DNA of 34,814 bases, taken from Maribacter sp. GTDB taxonomy: Bacteria > Bacteroidota > Bacteroidia > Flavobacteriales > Flavobacteriaceae. Location of the stretch: NCBI RefSeq assembly GCF_016744255.1, contig NZ_JADGES010000029.1:1-34814 (forward strand), in the 5' to 3' direction. A model generated the notes under the pieces. The model was not told where the DNA came from, did not search any database, and saw only the letters and a list, made by a program, of their open reading frames with translations. Of this stretch, positions 7,450-15,692 are shown in pieces (position 1 is the stretch's first letter; the number at the start of each line of letters is the position of its first letter). The position numbers and the translations under genes are program-made.

Positions 7450-9594
7450 ATGAAAACACTAACATCTGCCTCCTTGTTATTACTATTAACAACATTCTGT
7501 ATGGCGCAAAAAAAAGAATCTATTCCTGTGAAATATCCTGTTACTAAAAAAACGGAACATTCCGATATCTATTTTGGAACTACTTTAAAAGACCCTTATC
7601 ACTGGTTAGAAAATGATCGGAGCTCCGAAACCGAAGCTTGGGTAAAAGAGCAAAATAATGTCGCTTTTAATTACCTCAACAAAATTCCATTTAAATCGCA
7701 ATTAAAAAATAGATTGGAAGAATTATGGAATTACGAAAAACTAAGCGCTCCTTTTAAAGAAGGTTCTTATACCTACTACTATAAAAATAATGGCTTACAA
7801 AACCAATATGTTCTTTACAGAAAAAATACACAAGACACGGAGGAAGTATTCCTAGATCCCAATACTTTTTCCAAAGATGGCACTACTTCTTTAGCTAGTT
7901 TACGTTTTACAAAAGATGGCTCTATGGCCGCCTACCTAATTTCTGAAGGCGGTAGTGATTGGAGAAAAGCAATCGTATTACATACGGAAACAAAAAAAAT
8001 AATAGGAGATACTTTAGTCGATATTAAATTCAGTGGTATCTCTTGGAAAGGCAACGAAGGTTTTTATTACTCTAGCTATGATAAACCAAAAGGCAGTGAA
8101 CTTTCTGCAAAAACAGACCAACATAAAGTATACTACCACCAACTTGGAACACCTCAAAATTTAGATGTTTTGGTATATGGAGGAACAGATACCGAAAAAC
8201 ATAGGTATGTTGGAGCAAGTGTAACCAAGGACAATAAGTATTTGTTGATTTCTGCCTCGACCTCAACCTCTGGAAACAAACTATTTATTAAAGATTTAGA
8301 TAACCCTAACGCATCGCTAACACCTATTCTTAATCATACAAATACGGATAGTTATGTTATAGAAAATGTAGGTTCTAAGCTTTTTATTGTAACCAATTTA
8401 AATGCCCCAAATAAAAAAATTATTACGGTAGATGCATCGAACCCTACACCAGAAAATTGGAAGGATTTTATACCTGAAACAGAAAACGTTCTTTCTCCGA
8501 ACAAAGGTGGTGGTTACTTTTTTGCAGAATATATGGTAGATGCCATTTCCAAAGTCTTTCAATACGATTATAACGGAAATCTTATAAGAGAAGTTAAACT
8601 ACCTGGTTTAGGTAATGCTAGTGGTTTTGGAGGAAAAAAGGAAGATACCGACTTTTATTTTTCTTTCTCTAATTACAAAACACCAAGCTCTTCTTATAAA
8701 TACAATGTAGAAACTGGAGAATATAGCTTATACTGGAAACCAGAAATTGATTTTAATTCAGACGAATATGAATCTAACCAAGTATTTTACGCATCTAAAG
8801 ATGGCACTAAAATACCTATGCTAATCACCCATAAAAAAGGCCTTATTTTAGATGGTACCAACCCAACTATTCTTTATGGTTATGGCGGTTTTAATGTAAG
8901 TTTAACGCCTTCTTTTAGCATTACAAATGCTGTTTGGATGGAACAAGGCGGTATATATGCTGTACCAAATCTTCGCGGTGGTGGTGAATACGGTAAAAAA
9001 TGGCACGATGCAGGCACAAAAATGAAAAAGCAAAATGTTTTTGATGATTTTATTGCCGCTGCAGAATATTTAATTAAAAAGGAATATACCTCTACCAACT
9101 ATTTAGCGATTCGCGGTGGCAGTAATGGTGGCCTTTTAGTAGGAGCTACCATGACACAAAGACCAGATTTAATGAAAGTGGCTTTGCCTGCTGTTGGAGT
9201 TTTAGATATGCTACGCTACCACACCTTTACTTCTGGCGCGGGTTGGGCGTATGATTATGGAACCTCTGAAGAGAGTGAAGAAATGTTTAACTATTTAAAA
9301 GGATATTCCCCTGTTCATAATGTAAAAAAAGGTGTTTCATACCCAGCAACTTTAGTAACAACTGGTGATCATGATGATCGCGTAGTTCCTGCGCATAGTT
9401 TTAAGTTTGCCGCAGAATTACAAGCAAAACAAACTGGGAATAATCCAACATTAATAAGAATAGAGACTAATGCTGGTCATGGAGCTGGAACTCCAGTAAG
9501 TAAAACCATTGAACAATATGCAGATATTTTTGGCTTTACCTTATTTAATATGGGATATACACAACTACCAAATAATTCTATAATTAAAGAGTAA
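7450..9594 (+). CDS. Secreted prolyl oligopeptidase (S9A family)
   Basis: A serine peptidase that cleaves short peptides after proline, here probably in the periplasm or secreted. An N-terminal signal peptide is visible (hydrophobic [11 protein letters not shown], cleavage before QKK, about residue 20). The seven-bladed beta-propeller spans roughly residues 100-430 and the alpha/beta-hydrolase domain follows. The catalytic triad is Ser558 in GGSNGG, Asp642 in DHDDRVVP and His677 in NAGHGAG. At 714 residues it is the normal family length with a signal. It sits alone between two intrinsic terminators, so it is monocistronic. Its role is likely nutrition from peptides. Confidence 0.95.
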   Translation: MKTLTSASLLLLLTTFCMAQKKESIPVKYPVTKKTEHSDIYFGTTLKDPYHWLENDRSSETEAWVKEQNNVAFNYLNKIPFKSQLKNRLEELWNYEKLSAPFKEGSYTYYYKNNGLQNQYVLYRKNTQDTEEVFLDPNTFSKDGTTSLASLRFTKDGSMAAYLISEGGSDWRKAIVLHTETKKIIGDTLVDIKFSGISWKGNEGFYYSSYDKPKGSELSAKTDQHKVYYHQLGTPQNLDVLVYGGTDTEKHRYVGASVTKDNKYLLISASTSTSGNKLFIKDLDNPNASLTPILNHTNTDSYVIENVGSKLFIVTNLNAPNKKIITVDASNPTPENWKDFIPETENVLSPNKGGGYFFAEYMVDAISKVFQYDYNGNLIREVKLPGLGNASGFGGKKEDTDFYFSFSNYKTPSSSYKYNVETGEYSLYWKPEIDFNSDEYESNQVFYASKDGTKIPMLITHKKGLILDGTNPTILYGYGGFNVSLTPSFSITNAVWMEQGGIYAVPNLRGGGEYGKKWHDAGTKMKKQNVFDDFIAAAEYLIKKEYTSTNYLAIRGGSNGGLLVGATMTQRPDLMKVALPAVGVLDMLRYHTFTSGAGWAYDYGTSEESEEMFNYLKGYSPVHNVKKGVSYPATLVTTGDHDDRVVPAHSFKFAAELQAKQTGNNPTLIRIETNAGHGAGTPVSKTIEQYADIFGFTLFNMGYTQLPNNSIIKE

Positions 9595-9611
9595 GTTCAA
9601 TAATTATATAC

Positions 9612-9645
9612 AAAGTCCGTTTCTTTATAATAAACGGACTTTTTT
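9612..9645 (+). terminator. Intrinsic terminator after the prolyl oligopeptidase gene
   Basis: A perfect 11-bp stem, AAAGTCCGTTT (9612-9622) with AAACGGACTTT (9632-9642), closes a 9-nt loop and is followed by T residues. The ABC-ATPase gene starts only 15 nt later, so its promoter must overlap this region. Confidence 0.9.
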
Positions 9646-9659
9646 AATTTTCAATTACA

Positions 9660-10631
9660 ATGCTTCATATTAATGCCATTTCATTTTCCTATGGAAACTC
9701 CTCCATTTTAAAAGATCTTTCTTTTAAAATAAAAAAAGGAGAACATATTTCTTTAATAGGAGAAAGTGGCTGTGGTAAAAGTACGTTACTAAAACTCATT
9801 TATGGTATTTACGACCTTAATAAAGGCTCTATTTTCTGGGAAGAGAATCAAATTTTAGGACCTCTTTTTAATCTCGTTCCTGGAGAAAAATATATTAAGT
9901 ATTTATCGCAAGATTTTGATTTAATGCCTCATACTACCGTCTTTGAAAATGTAAGTCAGTATTTATCTGTTTTTTACCCCAAAGAACTAAAAAAGCGTAC
10001 TTATGAGCTTTTAGAGACTATAGAAATGACCTCTTTTGCGCAAACCAAAGTAAAACTCTTAAGTGGTGGGCAACAACAACGCGTTGCTCTTGCCAGAGTA
10101 CTAGCACAACAACCAGAACTATTATTATTAGATGAGCCATTTAGCCACATTGATAATTTTAGAAAAAATGGCCTTCGAAGAAACATTTTTAATTACTTAA
10201 AAAAAGAAAAGATAACCGTTTTAACGGCAACTCACGACCCTAATGACATACTACCCTACGCAGACCAGGTTATAGTCTTAAAAGATGCTACAATATTAGC
10301 ACAAAACACCCCAAAAAAACTATACGAACAACCAAAAAATTTATACATAGCGTCGCTTTTTGGGGAAGCAAATACTATCCCTGTAAATATTGTAAAATCG
10401 TATGCAGATACTAAAAGAAAAATCATAGTATATGCGCATGAATTTAAAGTTTCGGAGAAATCTGGTTTAGAAGTGGAAGTTAGTAAGGCGTATTACCAAG
10501 GAGGAAAATATTTAATCGAAGGAATTTATGAAGAAGACAAAATTTTTTTCTACCATAATATGGCTTTAGAAAATGGTAAAAAAGTGTTTTTAAATATCTC
10601 TATTGAAACTATAAACCAACGATTAGCATAA
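9660..10631 (+). CDS. Orphan ABC transporter ATP-binding protein
   Basis: A complete ABC ATPase: Walker A GESGCGKST (residues 34-42), Q-loop in YLSQDFDLMPH, signature LSGGQQQRVALAR (about 134-146), Walker B LLLLDEPF (about 154-161), a D-loop and the switch histidine in TATHDPND. The ABC domain ends near residue 230. A further 90 residues resemble the C-terminal extension of importer ATPases of the PotA/CysA class, but I cannot name the domain. No permease or binding protein lies next to it, so the substrate is unknown, and it may pair with a permease encoded elsewhere. It lies 7 nt before arfB and is probably co-transcribed with it. Confidence 0.88.
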   Translation: MLHINAISFSYGNSSILKDLSFKIKKGEHISLIGESGCGKSTLLKLIYGIYDLNKGSIFWEENQILGPLFNLVPGEKYIKYLSQDFDLMPHTTVFENVSQYLSVFYPKELKKRTYELLETIEMTSFAQTKVKLLSGGQQQRVALARVLAQQPELLLLDEPFSHIDNFRKNGLRRNIFNYLKKEKITVLTATHDPNDILPYADQVIVLKDATILAQNTPKKLYEQPKNLYIASLFGEANTIPVNIVKSYADTKRKIIVYAHEFKVSEKSGLEVEVSKAYYQGGKYLIEGIYEEDKIFFYHNMALENGKKVFLNISIETINQRLA

Positions 10632-10638
10632 TTACAGA

Positions 10639-11043
10639 ATGAACAAAACGCAGCTGGTATCCGAGCTTACATTTAAAGCAGTCCGAAGTAGTGGTGCCGG
10701 TGGCCAACATGTAAACAAGGTTTCTTCTAAGGTAGAATTGAGTTTTAATGTTCCTGAATCTAAGGCATTAAGAAGTATAGAAAAAGAACGGATTCTTAAC
10801 AAGTTGTCTAATAGACTAAATAAAGAAAATGTTCTTCTTATTCAATGTGATGAAAGTAGAAGTCAACATAAAAACAAAGAACTTGTTATAAAACGTTTTT
10901 TACTACTTCTAGAAAATGCCCTTAAAATTCCTAAAATAAGACGCAAAACAAAGCCTAAAAGATCCGCAATAGAGAAACGCATAAAATCTAAAAAACGAGC
11001 AGCTATAAAAAAGGTAAATAGAAGAAAGCCAAATTTAGATTAA
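10639..11043 (+). CDS. arfB: Alternative ribosome-rescue factor ArfB (peptidyl-tRNA hydrolase)
   Basis: Frees ribosomes stalled on mRNAs without a stop codon by hydrolysing peptidyl-tRNA. The GGQ motif is Gly21-Gly22-Gln23 in SSGAGGQHVNKVSSKV. The C-terminal tail (about residues 100-134) is very rich in Lys and Arg, as needed to enter the empty mRNA channel. At 134 residues the length fits ArfB (YaeJ), not the longer RF1/RF2. It follows the ABC ATPase by 7 nt. Its TAA stop overlaps the glycerate kinase stop on the other strand through the shared bases TTAA (11040-11043). Confidence 0.93.
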   Translation: MNKTQLVSELTFKAVRSSGAGGQHVNKVSSKVELSFNVPESKALRSIEKERILNKLSNRLNKENVLLIQCDESRSQHKNKELVIKRFLLLLENALKIPKIRRKTKPKRSAIEKRIKSKKRAAIKKVNRRKPNLD

Positions 11044-12170
11044 CGAATTTCTTTAAAATATTCCGCTATTAACTCTTCGATAATAGAAGCTGCGTTTTCC
11101 ATACTATATTGCACCCCTTTAGATGGGTTATAGGTTTGCATTGCTTTTTCTACTCCTAATTTTTGTAATTCTTCCTCATTAACATCTAATTTACCACAAA
11201 CAGCAACTACCGGAATATTAAATCTTTTAGTCATATTTACTACTCCATTTACTAATTTTCCATGGATGGTTTGGCTATCTATTTTACCCTCTCCGGTAAT
11301 AATATAATCTATATTTTTTGCCTCTATTATTTTAGGAACCTCGGCTAATTGCAATAAAAAGTTTACTCCGCTTAAATATTCGGCATCTAAAAAAGTTTTT
11401 AGCCCATACGCAGTACCACCAGCTGCACCAGCGCCAGACTCAAAAGCAAAATTCTTTTGCATCTGTTTCCCTACCAATTGATTAAAATGTACTAATCCAT
11501 CATCCAAAATGCGCAATTCTTCTTCGCTTGCGCCTTTTTGTTTGCCATAAACATAAGCCGCTCCTTTTTCTCCAAAAAGCGGATTGTCTACATCATTAAC
11601 AGCAAAAAATTTAACCTTTGTATATTCCTTTAAAGCATTGTTTTTTTCAATTTTAGAAATATAACCCAGATTAGCTCCTATTGGCTTAAGTACTTTTCCA
11701 TGTTCGTTAGTAAAAACATACCCTAAAGCATCTGCAATGCCAACCCCCGCATCATTAGTAGCGCTTCCTCCCAAACCTATATAAACAGTCTTTACACCTC
11801 TAGCAACCGCATCTTTTATTTGCAAGCCCGTGCCATAGGTAGACATTTGCATTACATTATGTTCCTTTTCTCTTAACAATTCTAAGCCAGAAGTTTTTGC
11901 TAACTCAATATACGCGACATCGTTTGCTTTATTTAATAAATACACTGCTCTTAATGGTCTCCCCATTGGGTCTATCGTCTCTATTTCTATTTCGGAAGTT
12001 GGAATAATATTAGAAATTGCATCTAAAAAACCATCGCCACCATCCGATGCAATTATGCTATAAATAGTAGATGTAATATCTGCCTTCTTTATTCCGTTAG
12101 AAATAGCATTAATTACCTCGTTTGCCGTGAGTGAACCCTTAAACTTATCCGGAATCAATAAAAAATTCAT
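11040..12170 (-). CDS. Glycerate kinase (GlxK/GarK family)
   Basis: Phosphorylates glycerate with ATP; members of this family (PF02595) generally give 2-phosphoglycerate, a glycolysis intermediate. Evidence is the N-terminus LLIPDKFKGSLTANEV, SDGGDGFLDA (about residues 43-52), the motif YIGLGGSATNDAGVG (about 130-144) and the ITGEGKIDSQT loop near residue 290. At 376 residues it is full length. It begins 6 nt after the symporter gene, so the two form one transcript. Next to the GH63-type hydrolase, glycerate from glycoside hydrolysis is the likely substrate. Its last codon overlaps the arfB stop on the opposite strand. Confidence 0.95.
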   Translation of the reverse strand: MNFLLIPDKFKGSLTANEVINAISNGIKKADITSTIYSIIASDGGDGFLDAISNIIPTSEIEIETIDPMGRPLRAVYLLNKANDVAYIELAKTSGLELLREKEHNVMQMSTYGTGLQIKDAVARGVKTVYIGLGGSATNDAGVGIADALGYVFTNEHGKVLKPIGANLGYISKIEKNNALKEYTKVKFFAVNDVDNPLFGEKGAAYVYGKQKGASEEELRILDDGLVHFNQLVGKQMQKNFAFESGAGAAGGTAYGLKTFLDAEYLSGVNFLLQLAEVPKIIEAKNIDYIITGEGKIDSQTIHGKLVNGVVNMTKRFNIPVVAVCGKLDVNEEELQKLGVEKAMQTYNPSKGVQYSMENAASIIEELIAEYFKEIR

Positions 12171-12176
12171 AAATAT

Positions 12177-13820
12177 TTAACTATATATTTGTGGTATGAA
12201 ATAACTCAGTATTAAAATGAAAACAAAAAATGCTACAAGAATATAGACCTCTTTAATAAAGAAATCTTCCTTCTTAGGTAGTACACTTATAATTAAACCC
12301 GTGCCTTCTTTCTGCCAACCAGTAAAATAGCTAATAGTGTATGAAAAGACTAAGGTTAGTAGTACTCCTGTAAAATTTAGCCAAATCCAAAAAACATGAA
12401 TTCCTAAATCTACATTAAAGATATTCTGCATCGTTTTAGAAAAAGCAAGATTAACTAATACTGCTATTATTACCCCAGTATTCATCCCTATATAATTCAC
12501 TTTTTTAGAAAACATAGCCAATAAAAAAGTTACTAGAACGGGACCATAAAATACCGATCCTATGGCATTAATAATTTCTATTACTGCGCTTTTGCTTCCT
12601 CCGAAAAGGAAAGAACAAGCCATACAAACTATACCCCAAAAAATAACCGAAAGTTTAGAGATAAGCATATACTTTTTAGAAGACAACTCTTTTCCTTTAG
12701 AGAAAAAATCCTCCACAGTAACTGCTGATAATGAATTTACGGTAGAACTTAATGAGGACATTGCTGCTGATAAAATACCTACCATTAACAAACCTATAAG
12801 TCCATGCGGTAAATATTTAGTGATAAAAATTGGAATCATTAAATCTGCCTTCACTCCATTTTTAGCAAATTCAGCAGGGAAATGTTTCTGTGTCATAAGT
12901 GCTATATCTTCCAGAAAATCTGGCGATGTACTTACCAATCCGCCAATTATTAATCCTATGGAGCAATACAATAAAACCACTGGAAAACGTAACAAACCAT
13001 TTGCCAACAATAACTTACGGATAGTCTCTTCGTCTTTTGCTGACAATAATCTCTGCGCCTGAGTTTGGTCACATCCGTAATAAGAAACGTATAAAAAGAA
13101 ACCTCCAATTATCATTGGCCATAGACCATATTCTTGGTTCATTTCTAGACCCCAGTTGAAATCTATAACTTGTAATCTCTCTGCTGGGAAACCATTCTCT
13201 AAACCCCCTTGGGTTTCTAATAGGCTCCCACCATAATAAAGACATACTAATAGCCCTACAAACAAAATAATCATTTGTATTGTGTCTCCCCAAACTACAG
13301 CCTTCATGCCGCCTTGCCAAGAATATATTATGGTAATAATACTTATAATAAGTATTGTGTATACAAAATCTATATCTAAAACAGCTTGTAATATAATAGC
13401 TACAGTATACACCATTACACCAGTTGCTAGGGCCCTACTTATTAAAAATACAACGCTTAAAATAAGCCTTGTAGATGAATGAAAACGCCTTTCTACAAAC
13501 TCATAAATACTAACAACTCCTGATCTAAAAAGTGGAGGAACTATAATTACCATTATAAAAATCATAGCCAACGGAACAGCAAACTCAAACGTTAGCCATT
13601 TTATGCCCCCACCCAATTTTAATCCAACAAAAGCAGGGGCAGAAATAAAACTAATAGCAGACAATTGTGTTGCCATTGTAGACAAACTCAAAGGAAACCA
13701 ACCTAGACTTTTTCCTCCTAAAAAATAATCTTTAGAATCTTTGTTTTCTTTAAAAAAATAACCCATTCCTAAGAAACCTATAAGATAAGCTACAATAATT
13801 ATGTAATCTATATAATTCAT
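12177..13820 (-). CDS. Sodium:solute symporter (SSS family)
   Basis: An inner-membrane cotransporter of the SSS family, 547 residues, with about 13-14 hydrophobic helices. The start MNYIDYIIIVAYLIGF is the expected first helix, and DYFLGGKSLGWFPLSLS marks the conserved segment before helix 2. YSWQGGMKAVVWGDTIQ is an SSS hallmark, and ILSAAMSSLSSTVNSLSAV contains the sodium-site serines. It lies 6 nt upstream of glycerate kinase and downstream of the GNAT pseudogene and the glycerate-glycoside hydrolase. From that context I infer it imports the glycoside substrate (or its sugar) with sodium, but the family also carries hexoses, sialic acid and others. Confidence 0.93.
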   Translation of the reverse strand: MNYIDYIIIVAYLIGFLGMGYFFKENKDSKDYFLGGKSLGWFPLSLSTMATQLSAISFISAPAFVGLKLGGGIKWLTFEFAVPLAMIFIMVIIVPPLFRSGVVSIYEFVERRFHSSTRLILSVVFLISRALATGVMVYTVAIILQAVLDIDFVYTILIISIITIIYSWQGGMKAVVWGDTIQMIILFVGLLVCLYYGGSLLETQGGLENGFPAERLQVIDFNWGLEMNQEYGLWPMIIGGFFLYVSYYGCDQTQAQRLLSAKDEETIRKLLLANGLLRFPVVLLYCSIGLIIGGLVSTSPDFLEDIALMTQKHFPAEFAKNGVKADLMIPIFITKYLPHGLIGLLMVGILSAAMSSLSSTVNSLSAVTVEDFFSKGKELSSKKYMLISKLSVIFWGIVCMACSFLFGGSKSAVIEIINAIGSVFYGPVLVTFLLAMFSKKVNYIGMNTGVIIAVLVNLAFSKTMQNIFNVDLGIHVFWIWLNFTGVLLTLVFSYTISYFTGWQKEGTGLIISVLPKKEDFFIKEVYILVAFFVFILILSYFIPQIYS

Positions 13821-13837
13821 TTTGGTCTAGTTTAGTC

Positions 13838-14302
13838 TTAATTAATGGGTCTTAATCTGTTCTTTAAATCCTCTTTTACTTCTGTATTTTATTTTCCATA
13901 CTGGCTCCAAAGCTAATTCTCTCTCTATTGAAAACATCAAAAGTAAATTGAAATAACAAATATTTACAATGCTTATTTAAACCCGCACCCCTAAATTCCT
14001 TTCCATACCAGGTATGGGCTTAATCTAATAGTTTTTAATATTCATAAAAATGAGTGATTCCAGCATACTTTCTTTTCTCCTTATAATAAACTATAAAAGG
14101 ATATTCTTTTCCTAATTTTCTATTTGCAATACTAGCTCCAATATACTTTGTTAGGTTTTGTCTTCCGTCTCCCTTTTCTAGAAAATGAGTCTAACTCTTC
14201 AGAAATTTGCAACAACTTAGTAGTCTCTTTTATTTCTATAGGTCTTAATCTAGCATAGTAATCTTCTAAAACATATTCTTCCGAAAAGCTAAGATGTACC
14301 AT
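13838..14302 (-). pseudogene. Decayed GNAT-family N-acetyltransferase
   Basis: No open gene exists here, but three minus-strand segments together read like a RimJ-type GNAT acetyltransferase. Segment one (14302-14174) starts MVHLSFSEEYVLEDYYARLR. After a frameshift, segment two (14172-14035) contains GDGRQNLTKYIGASIANRK, then GKEYPFIVYY and KYAGITHFYEY, ending at TAA 14035-14037. In the same frame, after a second stop at 14020-14022, segment three (14019-13876) reads HTWYGKEFRGAGLNKHCKYL, the acetyl-CoA-binding region. A last shifted stretch, TEVKEDLKNRL, ends near 13838 and resembles the family's C-terminus. At least two frame changes, two in-frame stops and an internal deletion (the stretch after ISFGAS is missing) make it non-functional. 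It lies between the hydrolase and symporter genes. Confidence 0.8.
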
Positions 14303-14311
14303 ACTGCATTT

Positions 14312-15622
14312 TTAATTATTTATCAAGTCTATCAATAATGCTGCACTCCAAGAAAAATTATTACCTCCATAACCACCAGCCTCTGTCTTTCTAATCTCCT
14401 TTCTGGAATCGAAATACTCATAAAAACCTTCTTTCTCAACCAATTCAATAGAATCTTGCTTTACTCTTTCTGCTATTTTAGTAAACCCATAACTTTTAAG
14501 ACCGTAAAAAAGTATCCAGTTAAGGTTTATCCAAACAGGGCCTCGCCAGTATTTTTTTGGATTAAACCTATCACTTGTAGGATCAAATGAAGCGCAAAGA
14601 TATTTATCTTCTCCTCCAAACTTTTCCATCATAGTATTAACCATTTGTTTTGCTCTTTCCATATCTGGAATACCTGCATACAATGGAGCAAAAGAAGAAG
14701 AGGATATAAAACGTATTGGTTTATTATTACGTAAATCGTAATGCACGTAGGCTCCTAACTCAGCATCATACAATTTAGCATTAAACCCTTTAATACTTTT
14801 CTCTTGCCATTTTTTTAATTGACTTACCTTTTCTTTATTATTACCAAGTTTTTCATAAAGGTCAATTAAAGCCGCGTTAGATTTTATAAGCATGGCATTG
14901 AACAATGGATCCTGTACTAAAAACGGAGATAATTCTGCAATTTTAGCATCATCATAGTTATGCTCTTTTGCTATTTCTATAATATGTAAATAATAATCAT
15001 ACTCTCTTTTAGATGGTCTTTGGGAGGGATCTACATGCGTAGTATCTCTTCTCTCAAAACTGTACTTTGGCGGATCCATAGTTTTCCAAATATCATCCCA
15101 AATTGGTGAGTTATCCGTGCCAGATTCCCAGTTATGATAGATATAGACTAAACCTTCATTGTGTATGTCTCTATGCTGATAGAAATACTTATGGTTTTCA
15201 AATACCTTATCGATTTGGGTATCTATAAATTGAAGCATGTCTTCTTTATCTTCTGCTATATTTAGCATTTTTTGTAATACAAACCCGGTAACTGGAGGTT
15301 GTGCCATTCCTGTAGACCTATACTCTTTAGATGCTAATGGGTGTAATTCTGATTTATGAAAATCTGCGCCAGGAAAATAAGTATCGCTATCATTATGAAA
15401 TACAATATGAGGTATAAATCCGTTTTCCCATTGTGCATTCAGCAAAGTTTCTATTTCTCTTTTGGCATTTTTTATATTATAATATGCTAAACCTATTGCT
15501 ATAAAACCAGAATCCCATTTCCATTGAAAAGGGTACAAACCTTGGCAAGGAATTGTAAATCCGCCTTCCTGAAAATTTGCTTCTAATATCTCTTTTGCTT
15601 TTATAATTAATTCCTCTTTCAT
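14312..15622 (-). CDS. GH63-type mannosylglycerate/glucosylglycerate hydrolase
   Basis: A 436-residue (alpha/alpha)6-barrel glycosidase with no signal peptide, so cytosolic. It matches the GH63 group that hydrolyses mannosylglycerate or glucosylglycerate to hexose and D-glycerate. The substrate-site segment has Tyr30 and WKWDSGF (Trp36, Asp37). The general-acid motif is HNWESGTDNSP with Asp170, and Glu414 lies in KTEAGGYGG near the C-terminus. From memory these correspond to Tyr36, Trp42, Asp43, Asp182 and Glu419 of the mycobacterial glucosylglycerate hydrolase. The start is ATG 15620-15622. A longer reading from a TTG at 15664 runs through the terminator of the upstream receptor gene and is rejected. 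A nearby glycerate kinase fits the glycerate product. Trehalase or another alpha-glycosidase activity remains possible. Confidence 0.82.
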   Translation of the reverse strand: MKEELIIKAKEILEANFQEGGFTIPCQGLYPFQWKWDSGFIAIGLAYYNIKNAKREIETLLNAQWENGFIPHIVFHNDSDTYFPGADFHKSELHPLASKEYRSTGMAQPPVTGFVLQKMLNIAEDKEDMLQFIDTQIDKVFENHKYFYQHRDIHNEGLVYIYHNWESGTDNSPIWDDIWKTMDPPKYSFERRDTTHVDPSQRPSKREYDYYLHIIEIAKEHNYDDAKIAELSPFLVQDPLFNAMLIKSNAALIDLYEKLGNNKEKVSQLKKWQEKSIKGFNAKLYDAELGAYVHYDLRNNKPIRFISSSSFAPLYAGIPDMERAKQMVNTMMEKFGGEDKYLCASFDPTSDRFNPKKYWRGPVWINLNWILFYGLKSYGFTKIAERVKQDSIELVEKEGFYEYFDSRKEIRKTEAGGYGGNNFSWSAALLIDLINN

Positions 15623-15631
15623 ACGATATAA

Positions 15632-15666
15632 AATAAAAACACATTGGCGATAAATCACCGCCAATG
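15632..15666 (-). terminator. Intrinsic terminator after the TonB-dependent receptor gene
   Basis: On the minus strand a perfect 8-bp stem, CATTGGCG (15666-15659) with CGCCAATG (15649-15642), encloses a 9-nt loop and runs into a T-rich tract. It ends ten bases before the hydrolase ATG, so the hydrolase gene would need readthrough or a promoter of its own. Confidence 0.8.
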
Positions 15667-15692
15667 CGTGTTACTATTTAAACTAAATTCTC

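Noticed and set aside
12562-13062. A 166-codon plus-strand frame opposite the SSS symporter gene
   Set aside because: It lies wholly antisense to a well-conserved membrane protein; the translation has no recognisable motif and is explained by mirrored codon bias.
15623-15664. An N-terminal extension of the hydrolase from a TTG codon
   Set aside because: It overlaps a perfect intrinsic-terminator stem and loop of the upstream gene, and the internal ATG gives a better family N-terminus.
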